The translations under genes were made by a program, and so were the position numbers. The notes under the pieces are model-generated. The model saw only the letters and a program-made list of their open reading frames with translations. It searched no databases and was not told the DNA's origin. A DNA stretch of 64,000 bases from Pseudoleptotrichia goodfellowii (GTDB lineage: Bacteria > Fusobacteriota > Fusobacteriia > Fusobacteriales > Leptotrichiaceae). The stretch lies in contig NZ_AP019822.1 in assembly GCF_007990505.1 (NCBI RefSeq), positions 2,226,730-2,290,729 on the forward strand, written 5' to 3'. Positions within the stretch are counted from its first letter, which is position 1. The number at the start of each line of letters is the position of its first letter. Positions 22,556 through 29,600 of this stretch are shown piece by piece.

Positions 22556-23584
22556 TTATTTTGAGTTTTCAAGTCTTTTTCTTTCTCTTTCATAATGTTT
22601 TTTATCTCTGTATTCTTTCGTTCCGTTTCTCACAAGATAATAAATCTTATCAAAATAACAGATTAAATATAACTCTATATCTTTAGATGTTTTTTTCATT
22701 TTGAAGAAATAGTTTTTACAGTCTTTTTTAAATTCTTTATGTATTTCTTTATAAACTTCCTTGTTTTTCTGTCTTAAAGCATATTTCATTGTTTCCAGAT
22801 AGTATTTTTTTATTCGGTTAAACATTACTTCTTTCAGTTTTTCATCTTTTTCATCTTTAAATATTTCTATTAAATCTTTGACATTTTTAAATACATCTGT
22901 AGAATGTTCTATACTCGGACTTTTCATTATACTGCCTTCTCTTTGCATATAATAAAAGAAAATTTTATTTACAGCTCTTACTTTTTTTGCCGCATGTAAA
23001 ACCTTTATTGTAAAAAGTTCATCTTCATGTATTCTTTTTTCGGGAAAATCAATATTGTTACCGACCAGTAATTCTCTTTTATATATAGCCGCTCCTACCT
23101 GTACGTTCCAAAACTTCTCTTTTAAAGCCCTCATCATATATTCAGGACCTGTCCAAACTCTATTTTCCATTTCCTGAGGAATTTCATAAGTCATTTCAAG
23201 CCTTTTTTCGTTGAAATAAAGTATTCTGTTCCCGTAAAGTATATCGGTTTCGCCATTTTCAGAAAACAGTTTTAATACTTCCTCCTGAAAAATATCTACA
23301 TTTAAAAAATCATCTCCGTCAAAAAAATAAATATAATCTCCTTGAGCCTTTTCCAATCCTTTGTTCCTTGTAACGGAAACTCCGCTATTAGGCTGATCTA
23401 TAACCGTTGTTATTTCTCTGTATTTCTCTCCGTATTCTTTTGCTATTTCTAAAGTCCCGTCTTTAGAGCCGTCATTTACAAGTATCACTTCTTTTTCTAT
23501 TCTACCCAGTTTATAAATACTGTCCAGACACTGTCTTAAATAATGCTCAACGTTATACATAGGAACTATTATACTTAATTTCAT
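22556..23584 (-). CDS. Family 2 glycosyltransferase
   Basis: A 342-residue GT2 enzyme with KLSIIVPMYNVEHYLRQCLDS, NDGSKDGT, FFDGDDFL and HEDELFTIKVLHAAKK. It shares domain order and many residues with the downstream gene at 21558. Likely a cytoplasmic, membrane-associated enzyme adding one sugar to the LPS core. An AAGGAG site precedes the ATG, and its gene begins four bases after the heptosyltransferase-like gene ends. Confidence 0.87.
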   Translation of the reverse strand: MKLSIIVPMYNVEHYLRQCLDSIYKLGRIEKEVILVNDGSKDGTLEIAKEYGEKYREITTVIDQPNSGVSVTRNKGLEKAQGDYIYFFDGDDFLNVDIFQEEVLKLFSENGETDILYGNRILYFNEKRLEMTYEIPQEMENRVWTGPEYMMRALKEKFWNVQVGAAIYKRELLVGNNIDFPEKRIHEDELFTIKVLHAAKKVRAVNKIFFYYMQREGSIMKSPSIEHSTDVFKNVKDLIEIFKDEKDEKLKEVMFNRIKKYYLETMKYALRQKNKEVYKEIHKEFKKDCKNYFFKMKKTSKDIELYLICYFDKIYYLVRNGTKEYRDKKHYERERKRLENSK

Positions 23585-23587
23585 TTT

Positions 23588-24604
23588 CTATTTCTCCTTT
23601 TCCTCAAGCCTTTTTACAACTTCTTCGTATACTCTGTCCACTGTTATTTCAGGTATTCCTTTAAAATAGTCTTTGGAATATTTATGTTTTCCTTTGTATT
23701 CAGTTGTTATGTTATTTTCAAAAAATGTATTATCTTCTATAACATTACTTTTCTCAGTCCATGGGAAAAATCCGAGAGATTTTTTGCCCGGTCCGAAAAT
23801 TCCTATAACAAAAAGCTTTTCAAAAGCACTTCCTATATGTATGGGAGCACTGTCATTACTTATTATAATGTCTGATTTTGAAAGCAGTACCGCAAATTCG
23901 AGTAAAGATATTTCTCCTCTTAAATCTAACGTATTTTCTTTGCCGATCGACTTTAATTCCAGATTTTTTTCGGCTTTTCCACCTGTTATAACTATAAGAT
24001 TTTCTTTATTTTCCGAAAGCCTTTTTATAAGTTCGTCATATTTATTTATCGGCCATATTTTTTCCGGTCTTTGACTTCCCGGTGCTATTGTAATAAGATT
24101 TTTATAACTTTTTCCTTTTAAAAGTCCACATATTTTGTCATTATCTTCTTTTGAAGGATAAATTCCGAGAGGAACCCTTTCTCCTTTATAATCAATTAAG
24201 TCAAGCAATCTTTCCACTTCGTGTTTCGACATATCGTAATGTCTTTTTTCATTGAGTAAAAATGAGCCTGTTGCCACATCAAATCCCACAGTCTTTTTTA
24301 TGCCTGCCATTTTTGCCAAAAGAATGGATCTTATAAATCTGTGAGGAATAATCGCCAAATCATATCTGTTATTTTTTACTGTTTTCAATATTCTGAAAAA
24401 TCCTTTTATCCCTTTGTCTTTATGCTTTTTATCATAGATTATTATATCATGCAGATTGGGATTATTGCTTATAATGCTTTTATTCCCCGGCAATGTCATA
24501 TAATCTATTTGAGAGTCGGGATATTTATCTTTTATTTTTTGTATTAACGGCGTAGAAAGGACTATATCTCCTATAAAAGCCGTATGGATTATCAATATTT
24601 TCAT
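23588..24604 (-). CDS. GT9 (heptosyltransferase-like) glycosyltransferase
   Basis: A GT9-family enzyme of about 338 residues, the family of ADP-heptose:LPS heptosyltransferases. Family signs are KILIIHTAFIGDIVLSTPLI at the N-terminus, APGSQRPEKIWPINKYDEL in the middle and SNDSAPIHIGSAF with the donor-binding Asp. The ATG at 24604 is preferred, with AAAGGA upstream; an in-frame TTG at 24628 would overlap the preceding gene. Its presence supports a heptose-containing or similar inner core, although GT9 members can use other sugars. Confidence 0.85.
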   Translation of the reverse strand: MKILIIHTAFIGDIVLSTPLIQKIKDKYPDSQIDYMTLPGNKSIISNNPNLHDIIIYDKKHKDKGIKGFFRILKTVKNNRYDLAIIPHRFIRSILLAKMAGIKKTVGFDVATGSFLLNEKRHYDMSKHEVERLLDLIDYKGERVPLGIYPSKEDNDKICGLLKGKSYKNLITIAPGSQRPEKIWPINKYDELIKRLSENKENLIVITGGKAEKNLELKSIGKENTLDLRGEISLLEFAVLLSKSDIIISNDSAPIHIGSAFEKLFVIGIFGPGKKSLGFFPWTEKSNVIEDNTFFENNITTEYKGKHKYSKDYFKGIPEITVDRVYEEVVKRLEEKEK

Positions 24605-24614
24605 TTTATTTCCT

Positions 24615-25520
24615 TTATTTATTTTCAAAAAATTTTTCTTTTATTTTTTTATTTGTTTCTTTTCTTTTCCGATCGAAAATCCAGCCCCATTTATTGAAAT
24701 ATTTTATAGCCGATTTTATATGAATTACAGTCATCTTTCGGCTTTTGTACGACTCTTTTGCATGATTATGAACTATTTGAGCATAAGGATAAAACACGGT
24801 TTTACTTATTTCGTTCATTCTTCTGCTTAAATCATAGTCTTCAAGATACATAAAATATCTCTCGTCAAAGCCTTTTAACTGAAGCAGTTTTTCTGTCCTG
24901 AAAAACATAAAACAGCCTGATAAAATAGGAACTTCCATTATTTTATCATAACCGCTCCATTTCATTTCATAATCATAATCCAGTTTTTCCTTTATTTTTT
25001 TTATCGGTAAAAACCTTCTGAATACAAGGTTTACGGGAGTAGGTATAAGTTTACATAAATACTGCAGTTCTCCGTCAGGATATATTACTTTCGGCATAAT
25101 CTGTCCTGTTTCGGGATTATTTTCCATATAATCAAATAGCTTTTCCAATGTTCCTTTTTCAAAATAAATATCAGGATTTAATATTAAATGATATTTGGAA
25201 ATCATTTTTCCCTTTCGGCTCTCTGCCGATTTTTCAGGGTTGTCTGTCAACTTTTCTATTATTTTGTTATGACCCCAACCGTAGCCGCCATTGTTGTTAT
25301 TGAATATATATTCGACTTTATCTTTTATATTTTTAAGTCCGTAGTCTTTTTCACATTCTTTCAGAAAATCTTCCAACTCTTGCAAAAACTTATCAGTCGG
25401 AGAGTTATCCGAAATACGGAGTTTTACGTTTAAATCCGTATTCAAAAATGAACTTACAGCTTTTTTCAAGTCTTCTCTTTTTGTATTATAAACTACTATT
25501 CCCGCAGTTATATCATACAT
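24615..25520 (-). CDS. Rhamnosyltransferase-like family 2 glycosyltransferase (WbbL-like)
   Basis: A 301-residue GT2 enzyme with GIVVYNTKREDLKKAVSSF, LILNPDIYFEKGTL, SGCFMFFRT and GFDERYFMYLEDYDLSRR, the pattern of WbbL-type rhamnosyltransferases. It is the first gene of the core-type operon, with AAGGAG before the ATG and a promoter about 45 bases upstream. If it does use dTDP-L-rhamnose, the donor would come from the rfb genes at 28983-48836. The substrate is inferred from family resemblance only. Confidence 0.8.
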   Translation of the reverse strand: MYDITAGIVVYNTKREDLKKAVSSFLNTDLNVKLRISDNSPTDKFLQELEDFLKECEKDYGLKNIKDKVEYIFNNNNGGYGWGHNKIIEKLTDNPEKSAESRKGKMISKYHLILNPDIYFEKGTLEKLFDYMENNPETGQIMPKVIYPDGELQYLCKLIPTPVNLVFRRFLPIKKIKEKLDYDYEMKWSGYDKIMEVPILSGCFMFFRTEKLLQLKGFDERYFMYLEDYDLSRRMNEISKTVFYPYAQIVHNHAKESYKSRKMTVIHIKSAIKYFNKWGWIFDRKRKETNKKIKEKFFENK

Positions 25521-25560
25521 ATTTTCTCCTTTTTACCGATTACTTAAATTTATTATTACT

Positions 25561-25569
25561 ATTATACCA
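25561..25569 (-). promoter_or_regulatory. Promoter (extended -10) for the LPS-core-type operon
   Basis: On the minus strand TGGTATAAT forms a perfect extended -10. The -35 region at 17 bases is weak (TATGAA). The element lies about 40 bases upstream of the first gene and close to the divergent promoter of the toxin-antitoxin module. Confidence 0.65.
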
Positions 25570-25593
25570 TATTTAAGAGTTTATTCATATCTG

Positions 25594-25622
25594 TTGAAAA
25601 AAATTAAAAAAATTGCTATAAT
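25594..25622 (+). promoter_or_regulatory. Promoter of the HigBA-like module
   Basis: TTGAAA (25594-25599), a 17-base spacer and a perfect TATAAT (25617-25622). A TTG codon that opens the longest reading frame here is actually the -35 box, so the first 26 codons of that frame are promoter and leader, not protein. Confidence 0.8.
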
Positions 25623-25623
25623 A

Positions 25624-25652
25624 AAAAATATTACTTTTTTGGTAATATTTTT
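25624..25652 (+). repeat. 11-bp inverted repeat, probable autoregulatory operator
   Basis: AAAAATATTAC (25624-25634) and GTAATATTTTT (25642-25652) are perfect inverted repeats seven bases apart. They begin one base after the -10 box and cover the expected transcription start. This is where HigA-type antitoxins bind their own promoter in known systems, so the downstream HTH protein is the obvious candidate. The hairpin could also act in the RNA leader. Confidence 0.7.
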
Positions 25653-25671
25653 AAAAGGGCGGTGGAAAACT

Positions 25672-26022
25672 ATAAAAATAGAATATAAAAATAAAAAGCT
25701 TAAAAAAATTTGTGAAGACTTTAAACAAGCTAAAAAGATTCTTCCTTTAAAAGTAGCAGAAGAATTACATTCTTTAATTAACTTATTTAATTCTTCGGAA
25801 ACATTAGATGATATTAATATTCTGAAAATATATAATCTTCATTCTTTAAAAGGAAAAAGAGAAAGTGAGTATTCCTTATACTTAGGAAAAACTTCAGGAT
25901 TCAGACTTATAATTCTTCCGTTAGACGATAATCAAAATAAATGAAATACAAAAGATATCAATATCATTTATAAAGAAACAAGAATAATTTTAATATTGGA
26001 GGTGTCAAATCATTATGAATAA
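25672..26022 (+). pseudogene. HigB-like toxin gene, broken by in-frame stop and lacking a normal start codon
   Basis: The frame encodes a HigB/RelE-type mRNA interferase: KIEYKNKKLKKICEDF at the start, LHSLKGKRESEYSLYL and FRLIILPLDD in the middle. A TGA at 25942-25944 interrupts it. The same frame continues without further stops through NTKDINIIYKETRI to the family's usual C-terminal ILEVSNHYE and a TAA at 26020-26022, overlapping the antitoxin start by 8 bases as in intact pairs. The expected start codon, seven bases after GGTGG, reads ATA (25672) instead of ATG. Two lesions suggest an inactive toxin; rare ATA initiation and a shortened product remain possible. Sequencing error at the TGA cannot be excluded here. 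Confidence 0.8.
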
Positions 26023-27094
26023 AATTATTTATAAAGATATTATTACTTTTCATCCCGGATACTATATAAAAAAATTAATTGAAGAAACGGGAATGACACA
26101 GGATGAACTGAGTAAACGCTTAGATACTTCAGGAAAATATGTAAGTACTCTTATCAACGGTAAAATTGATTTGACTGATGAAATGGCATCAAAACTGTCG
26201 ACTGTTTTCGGAACTTCAATTTCATTATGGCTTAATCTCAATAAAACTTTTATTGAAAAAAAAATAGAAATCAGCGAACTTATTCGGAACGATGAAGAAA
26301 CAAAACTTCTAAAGAATCTTGATTATAATTTTTGGGTTAAATTAAATTTAATTCAACCTGTCAAAAAAGAAATTGAAAAAGTCAGAGAATTACAAAAATA
26401 TTTTAAAATTTCTTCTCTTTCAGTATTAAAAAGAAGAGATTTTTTAGTGAGATACCGAACAGAAATTTCCAAAATTAGAGAAATAAATGTCATAAATTCA
26501 AATGCATGGGCTCAAACTGCTATTAACCTGGGAAATAATATTCAAGTAGAAAAATTTAATGAAAAAAAACTCAGAAATTATTTTTCAGATATAAAAAAAA
26601 TGACTTTACAATCTCCTGAAGTATTTTCTCCTTTTTTAAAGAAAATATTTTCTGAATGCGGCATTGCTTTAGTTTTTCTTCCTGACTTAAAAAACTGTGA
26701 AATCAGCGGAATTATAAAATGGCAAAATAAAGATAAAGTTATTTTGGTTATTAATGATAAAAGAAAATATTCTGATACTTTCTGGTTTTCTTTATTTCAG
26801 GAATTAGATAACGTTATCAAAAAAAGAATTGCTTCTATTATTATAAATCATAAAAATGATGAACCCAAAATTCTGGAAAAGAAATCAAATTTGTTTTCAA
26901 AAAATTTATTAATTCCTGAAGAAAAATATAACAACTTTATAAGTAATAAAAGATTTGACGAAATTTCGATTATCAAATTTTCAAAAGACCTTGAAATTCA
27001 TCCGGGGATAATCATTACAATTCTTCAAAAAGAAGGATTTATGCCTTATAAGACTAATTTGAACTCGTTAAAACAGAAATATGTTTTTAATTGA
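26015..27094 (+). CDS. higA: HigA-like antitoxin with degenerate ImmA/IrrE-type C-terminal domain
   Basis: A 359-residue protein. Residues ~13-75 are a Cro/CI-type helix-turn-helix (GMTQDELSKRLDTSGKYVSTLINGK) preceded by HPGYYIKKLIEETG, characteristic of HigA antitoxins. Residues ~200-345 resemble the ImmA/IrrE metallopeptidase domain of long HigA proteins (FWFSLFQEL, EKKSNLFSKNLLIPEEKY, EIHPGIIITILQKEGFM). The zinc motif HExxH is replaced by QELDN (262-266), so no protease activity is expected. It follows the broken toxin gene, with GGAGG twelve bases before the ATG, and probably still represses the operon through the palindrome at 25624-25652. Confidence 0.82.
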   Translation: MNKIIYKDIITFHPGYYIKKLIEETGMTQDELSKRLDTSGKYVSTLINGKIDLTDEMASKLSTVFGTSISLWLNLNKTFIEKKIEISELIRNDEETKLLKNLDYNFWVKLNLIQPVKKEIEKVRELQKYFKISSLSVLKRRDFLVRYRTEISKIREINVINSNAWAQTAINLGNNIQVEKFNEKKLRNYFSDIKKMTLQSPEVFSPFLKKIFSECGIALVFLPDLKNCEISGIIKWQNKDKVILVINDKRKYSDTFWFSLFQELDNVIKKRIASIIINHKNDEPKILEKKSNLFSKNLLIPEEKYNNFISNKRFDEISIIKFSKDLEIHPGIIITILQKEGFMPYKTNLNSLKQKYVFN

Positions 27095-27122
27095 TATTTT
27101 TGATATAAGAATACTGTAAAAT

Positions 27123-27167
27123 AAATTTCCCTCCTCGTTTATTTTTTAACACAAATGAGGGAAATTT
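27123..27167. terminator. Bidirectional terminator between convergent genes
   Basis: A perfect 11-bp stem, AAATTTCCCTC (27123-27133) with GAGGGAAATTT (27157-27167), lies between the antitoxin gene and the convergent membrane protein gene. The pairing extends outward imperfectly (ATACTGTAAA with TTTACGGTAT), and the loop contains a T-run. Confidence 0.75.
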
Positions 27168-27184
27168 ACGGTATTTTTCGGAAC

Positions 27185-27940
27185 TTATTTTTCATCACTC
27201 GTTTTATTGATTTTCTTCCTATCCATATATTCAACATTCAAATAAATAATATCGTTCAAAGTTACACTCAATATCTTAAATACCGTTTGAAATATTATTA
27301 ATGCAAAAGTTCCCGATAAAATTAATATTTTATTTTCTACTGATGCTTTCAGTAAAAAATCAAGCCATAAATATATTTGCCAAAAAAGCATCTCCAATAA
27401 AAACAAAGGAAAAAACATTCTCATTTTGTTTCCATTACCTAAATAAAAACTGTATTCCAAAGTGTCTTTTAAGCCTATATTTCTTGAAATATATAAAACT
27501 TTAAAATATAAAAATGAAAAGTAAATAACTATGTACATTATCCCTGCCAAAAACAAAACAGTGCTTGGAATTTTATTTTTGAGATAATTATTTACAAATA
27601 AATATATTGTACTTACTTCACCTATTCCCCAGATGACAGCTCTGAAAAATCCTTTTTTTATTTCCGAATTTTCTTTTCCTTCTATTTTATAAATAACTTT
27701 TCTATAAAATAACATACAAGAAATACTTAAAATTAAAGTTGAAAATATTGATTTTATCCATTCCAGATTTTTAAGCCCTGCGGGCAAGATAAATATATCA
27801 TCAATTGAAACTGCAAATATCAATACAAAAATCCATATCTTATTTTCTCTAAATATTTTCCCGGTTAATTTAAAAGCCAATTTGTAATATTCCTGTATAC
27901 CCAAGTACCTATTTCCAAGTATTTCCTTTAAATTTTTCAT
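27185..27940 (-). CDS. Multi-pass membrane protein of unknown function
   Basis: A 251-residue protein with about five or six hydrophobic segments (near 35-52, 60-78, 100-118, 128-150, 178-200 and 203-225). I do not recognise the family. The block YFKVLYISRNIGLKDTLEYSFYLGNGNKMRMFFP (given here by its ends: residues ~148-181) recurs in the decayed copy at 28144-28415, so the gene belongs to a paralogous group in this genome. The ATG has an AGGAG site upstream. Nothing in the neighbours (antitoxin module, DUF2829 gene) fixes a role. Confidence 0.6.
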   Translation of the reverse strand: MKNLKEILGNRYLGIQEYYKLAFKLTGKIFRENKIWIFVLIFAVSIDDIFILPAGLKNLEWIKSIFSTLILSISCMLFYRKVIYKIEGKENSEIKKGFFRAVIWGIGEVSTIYLFVNNYLKNKIPSTVLFLAGIMYIVIYFSFLYFKVLYISRNIGLKDTLEYSFYLGNGNKMRMFFPLFLLEMLFWQIYLWLDFLLKASVENKILILSGTFALIIFQTVFKILSVTLNDIIYLNVEYMDRKKINKTSDEK

Positions 27941-28078
27941 AAACTTTTCTCCTGTTAAATTTTATATAACTATTTTTATCATATCGGATAATAATATTCA
28001 AGTAGAGAATTTAATATTATTTCAAAAAATCTGTATTTTAAGAATTGACAATATGATATGATTATATTTGCAAAAAAA

Positions 28079-28123
28079 TTGCAGTAATTATACTTAAAAC
28101 ATTTATCCTTCTAATTACTGCAA
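28079..28123 (-). terminator. Terminator downstream of the decayed membrane protein gene
   Basis: A perfect 12-bp stem, TTGCAGTAATTA (28079-28090) with TAATTACTGCAA (28112-28123). On the minus strand it is followed by seven T residues (28072-28078). It is still intact although the gene it served is broken. Confidence 0.85.
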
Positions 28124-28143
28124 CATTTTCTATTTTTGATCAT

Positions 28144-28415
28144 TTAACTAATATCATCTTCTTTATATAAATATTCAACATTTATCAGTTATTACTACCG
28201 TAATAATTCCAAACAACAATCTTATTAAAAATATAGGTACAAACATTCTTATTTTGTTACCTTTTGACAAACGAAAATTATAATTTATTGCTTCTTCAAA
28301 GCCTGTATTTCTTGAAATATATAGCGGTTTAAAATACAAGAATCCAAATATAAAAAATAAAGCTGCAATCATTAAAAACAGAGAAATTATGCCTCCATTT
28401 CCTCCATTTTTTATT
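28144..28415 (-). pseudogene. Decayed paralogue of the membrane protein at 27185
   Basis: The open part (28175-28372 and a little upstream) encodes FLYFKPLYISRNTGFEEAINYNFRL and GNKIRMFVPIFLIRLLF, matching the middle of the 251-residue neighbour. The frame then ends. In another frame just downstream, NVEYLYKEDDIS followed by TAA (28144-28146) matches the neighbour's C-terminal LNVEYMDRKKINK. So an internal segment before the tail was deleted and the frame shifted, and the N-terminal third is missing as well. The limits are approximate. It keeps its terminator. Confidence 0.75.
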
Positions 28416-28490
28416 ATAGCTTATTTTTATCATGTTCTGTATTAATATTCAAGTATAAACTTTATATGTTTTTTACAACTCAATATAAAA

Positions 28491-28538
28491 AGGAGCTATT
28501 TTAAACGATCAGAAATGATTTATTCAAAAATAACTCCT
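28491..28538 (-). terminator. Terminator of the DUF2829 gene
   Basis: AGGAGTTATTTT pairs with AAAATAGCTCCT on the minus strand (28527-28538 and 28491-28502, one G-T pair), followed by TTTTTATATT. It lies 16 bases beyond the stop codon of the small gene. Confidence 0.85.
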
Positions 28539-28554
28539 CTATTTTCTATATTAA

Positions 28555-28770
28555 CTAAACTATTTCCCAATTTTTAGAAAACATTTCAACATAATTAGGA
28601 ATCCAAGGTACTCTGCCGAATCTGCTTTCTACGTATAAATAAGGATGTGTGTTACATAATGTTCCATCAAGATTTTGAACTCTTACTCTGACATCGTTGT
28701 TCCATTTAGGCAATCTCATTGCCTTACCTCCATCTTCTCTTATTGCAGTAAATGCTTCCGAAAAAGTCAT
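28555..28770 (-). CDS. DUF2829 / Tad2-like small protein
   Basis: A 71-residue protein starting MTFSEAF at 28770, nine bases after AAAGGAG; an ATG six bases earlier is too close to that site. The pattern matches DUF2829 (the Thoeris anti-defence Tad2 family, also labelled MW1434-type in some annotations): MTFxEA start, RLPKW as the usual RxGW-like block, HPYLYV, RVPWIP and terminal NWEIV. Phage Tad2 proteins bind and sequester the signalling molecule of the Thoeris defence system. Whether this copy does so is unknown. It has its own promoter and terminator and no phage genes beside it, so it stands alone as a one-gene unit. Confidence 0.75.
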   Translation of the reverse strand: MTFSEAFTAIREDGGKAMRLPKWNNDVRVRVQNLDGTLCNTHPYLYVESRFGRVPWIPNYVEMFSKNWEIV

Positions 28771-28875
28771 AAACATCAGCTCCTTTGAATTTTATAATCA
28801 AATTATTTAAAAACTTGTTTGTTTGCAAAATCGATTTTGATGTTATAGAAAATGAAACTATCTTTTTACATTATA

Positions 28876-28903
28876 ATTATAATACGAAAAATTCAAAAAG
28901 CAA
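28876..28903 (-). promoter_or_regulatory. Promoter of the DUF2829 gene
   Basis: On the minus strand TTGCTT (28898-28903), a 16-base spacer and a perfect TATAAT (28876-28881). The resulting leader to the ATG would be about 100 bases, longer than elsewhere in the window, and AT-rich without an evident riboswitch fold. Confidence 0.6.
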
Positions 28904-28930
28904 TACTTGAAAATCAATTATTTTTATAAT

Positions 28931-28973
28931 AAAAACACCATTTAAAGTATCAAATACCGTAAATAGTGCTTTT
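28931..28973 (-). terminator. Terminator at the end of the O-antigen operon
   Basis: Fourteen pairs including two G-T wobbles form between AAAAGCACTATTTA and TAAATGGTGTTTTT on the minus strand (28960-28973 and 28931-28944). It sits ten bases after the rfbC stop codon and runs into a T-tract. Confidence 0.82.
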
Positions 28974-28982
28974 GTAAAATTT

Positions 28983-29555
28983 TTATTCAAAATAATTTTT
29001 TTCAGGTTGAAAATTTTGTTGTTTTTGATCCTTTTCAGAAATTGTCAGTTCTTCGGGATTTATTCCGAACTCTTCAAATTTCCAGTCTATATTCAATGTC
29101 TTGTCATTCCACAAAATACCGCTGTCATATTCAGGTGCGTATAAATCAGTACATCTATATACAAATTCCGTATCTTCATCCAAAGTCAAAAATCCGTGAG
29201 CAAATCTTTCAGGAACATAAAACATAAGTTTATTTTCTTCGGAAAGTTCAACTCCGTACCATTGCCCGTAGGTCTCGCTTTCTTTTCTTAAATCTACTGC
29301 AACATCAAAAACACGCCCTTTTATCACTCTTACCAGTTTTCCCTGTGTATGTTTTGTCTGAAAATGCAATCCCCTCAAAACCCCTTTTTTTGACTTGGAA
29401 TGATTATCCTGAACAAAATTCATAGTAAGTCCCAATTCTTCAAAAGATTTTTGATTATAGGTTTCCATAAAAAATCCTCTCGAATCTCCGAATACTTTCG
29501 GCTCTATTATTACCAAATCTTTTATCGGAGTATTTTTTATTGTAAAATTATTCAT
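28983..29555 (-). CDS. rfbC: dTDP-4-dehydrorhamnose 3,5-epimerase
   Basis: RfbC (RmlC) converts dTDP-4-keto-6-deoxy-D-glucose to dTDP-4-keto-L-rhamnose. The 190-residue cupin protein has GDSRGFFMETYNQ, the catalytic-His block VLRGLHFQ, GKLVRVIKGRVFDVAVDLR and FAHGFLTL, and is of normal length. It is the last gene of the O-antigen operon, 45 bases after rfbB and followed by a terminator. RBS AAGGAG lies before the ATG. The four rhamnose genes are spread over 20 kb of this operon rather than adjacent. Confidence 0.95.
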   Translation of the reverse strand: MNNFTIKNTPIKDLVIIEPKVFGDSRGFFMETYNQKSFEELGLTMNFVQDNHSKSKKGVLRGLHFQTKHTQGKLVRVIKGRVFDVAVDLRKESETYGQWYGVELSEENKLMFYVPERFAHGFLTLDEDTEFVYRCTDLYAPEYDSGILWNDKTLNIDWKFEEFGINPEELTISEKDQKQQNFQPEKNYFE

Positions 29556-29600
29556 AGTTATTCTCCTTCACTGCAAATTATCTTTATTCCAACTTTTTTC

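Noticed and set aside
25594..25671. N-terminal extension of the toxin frame from TTG 25594
   Set aside because: The TTG is the -35 box of a good promoter and the region holds the -10 and operator, so it is upstream of the transcript start.
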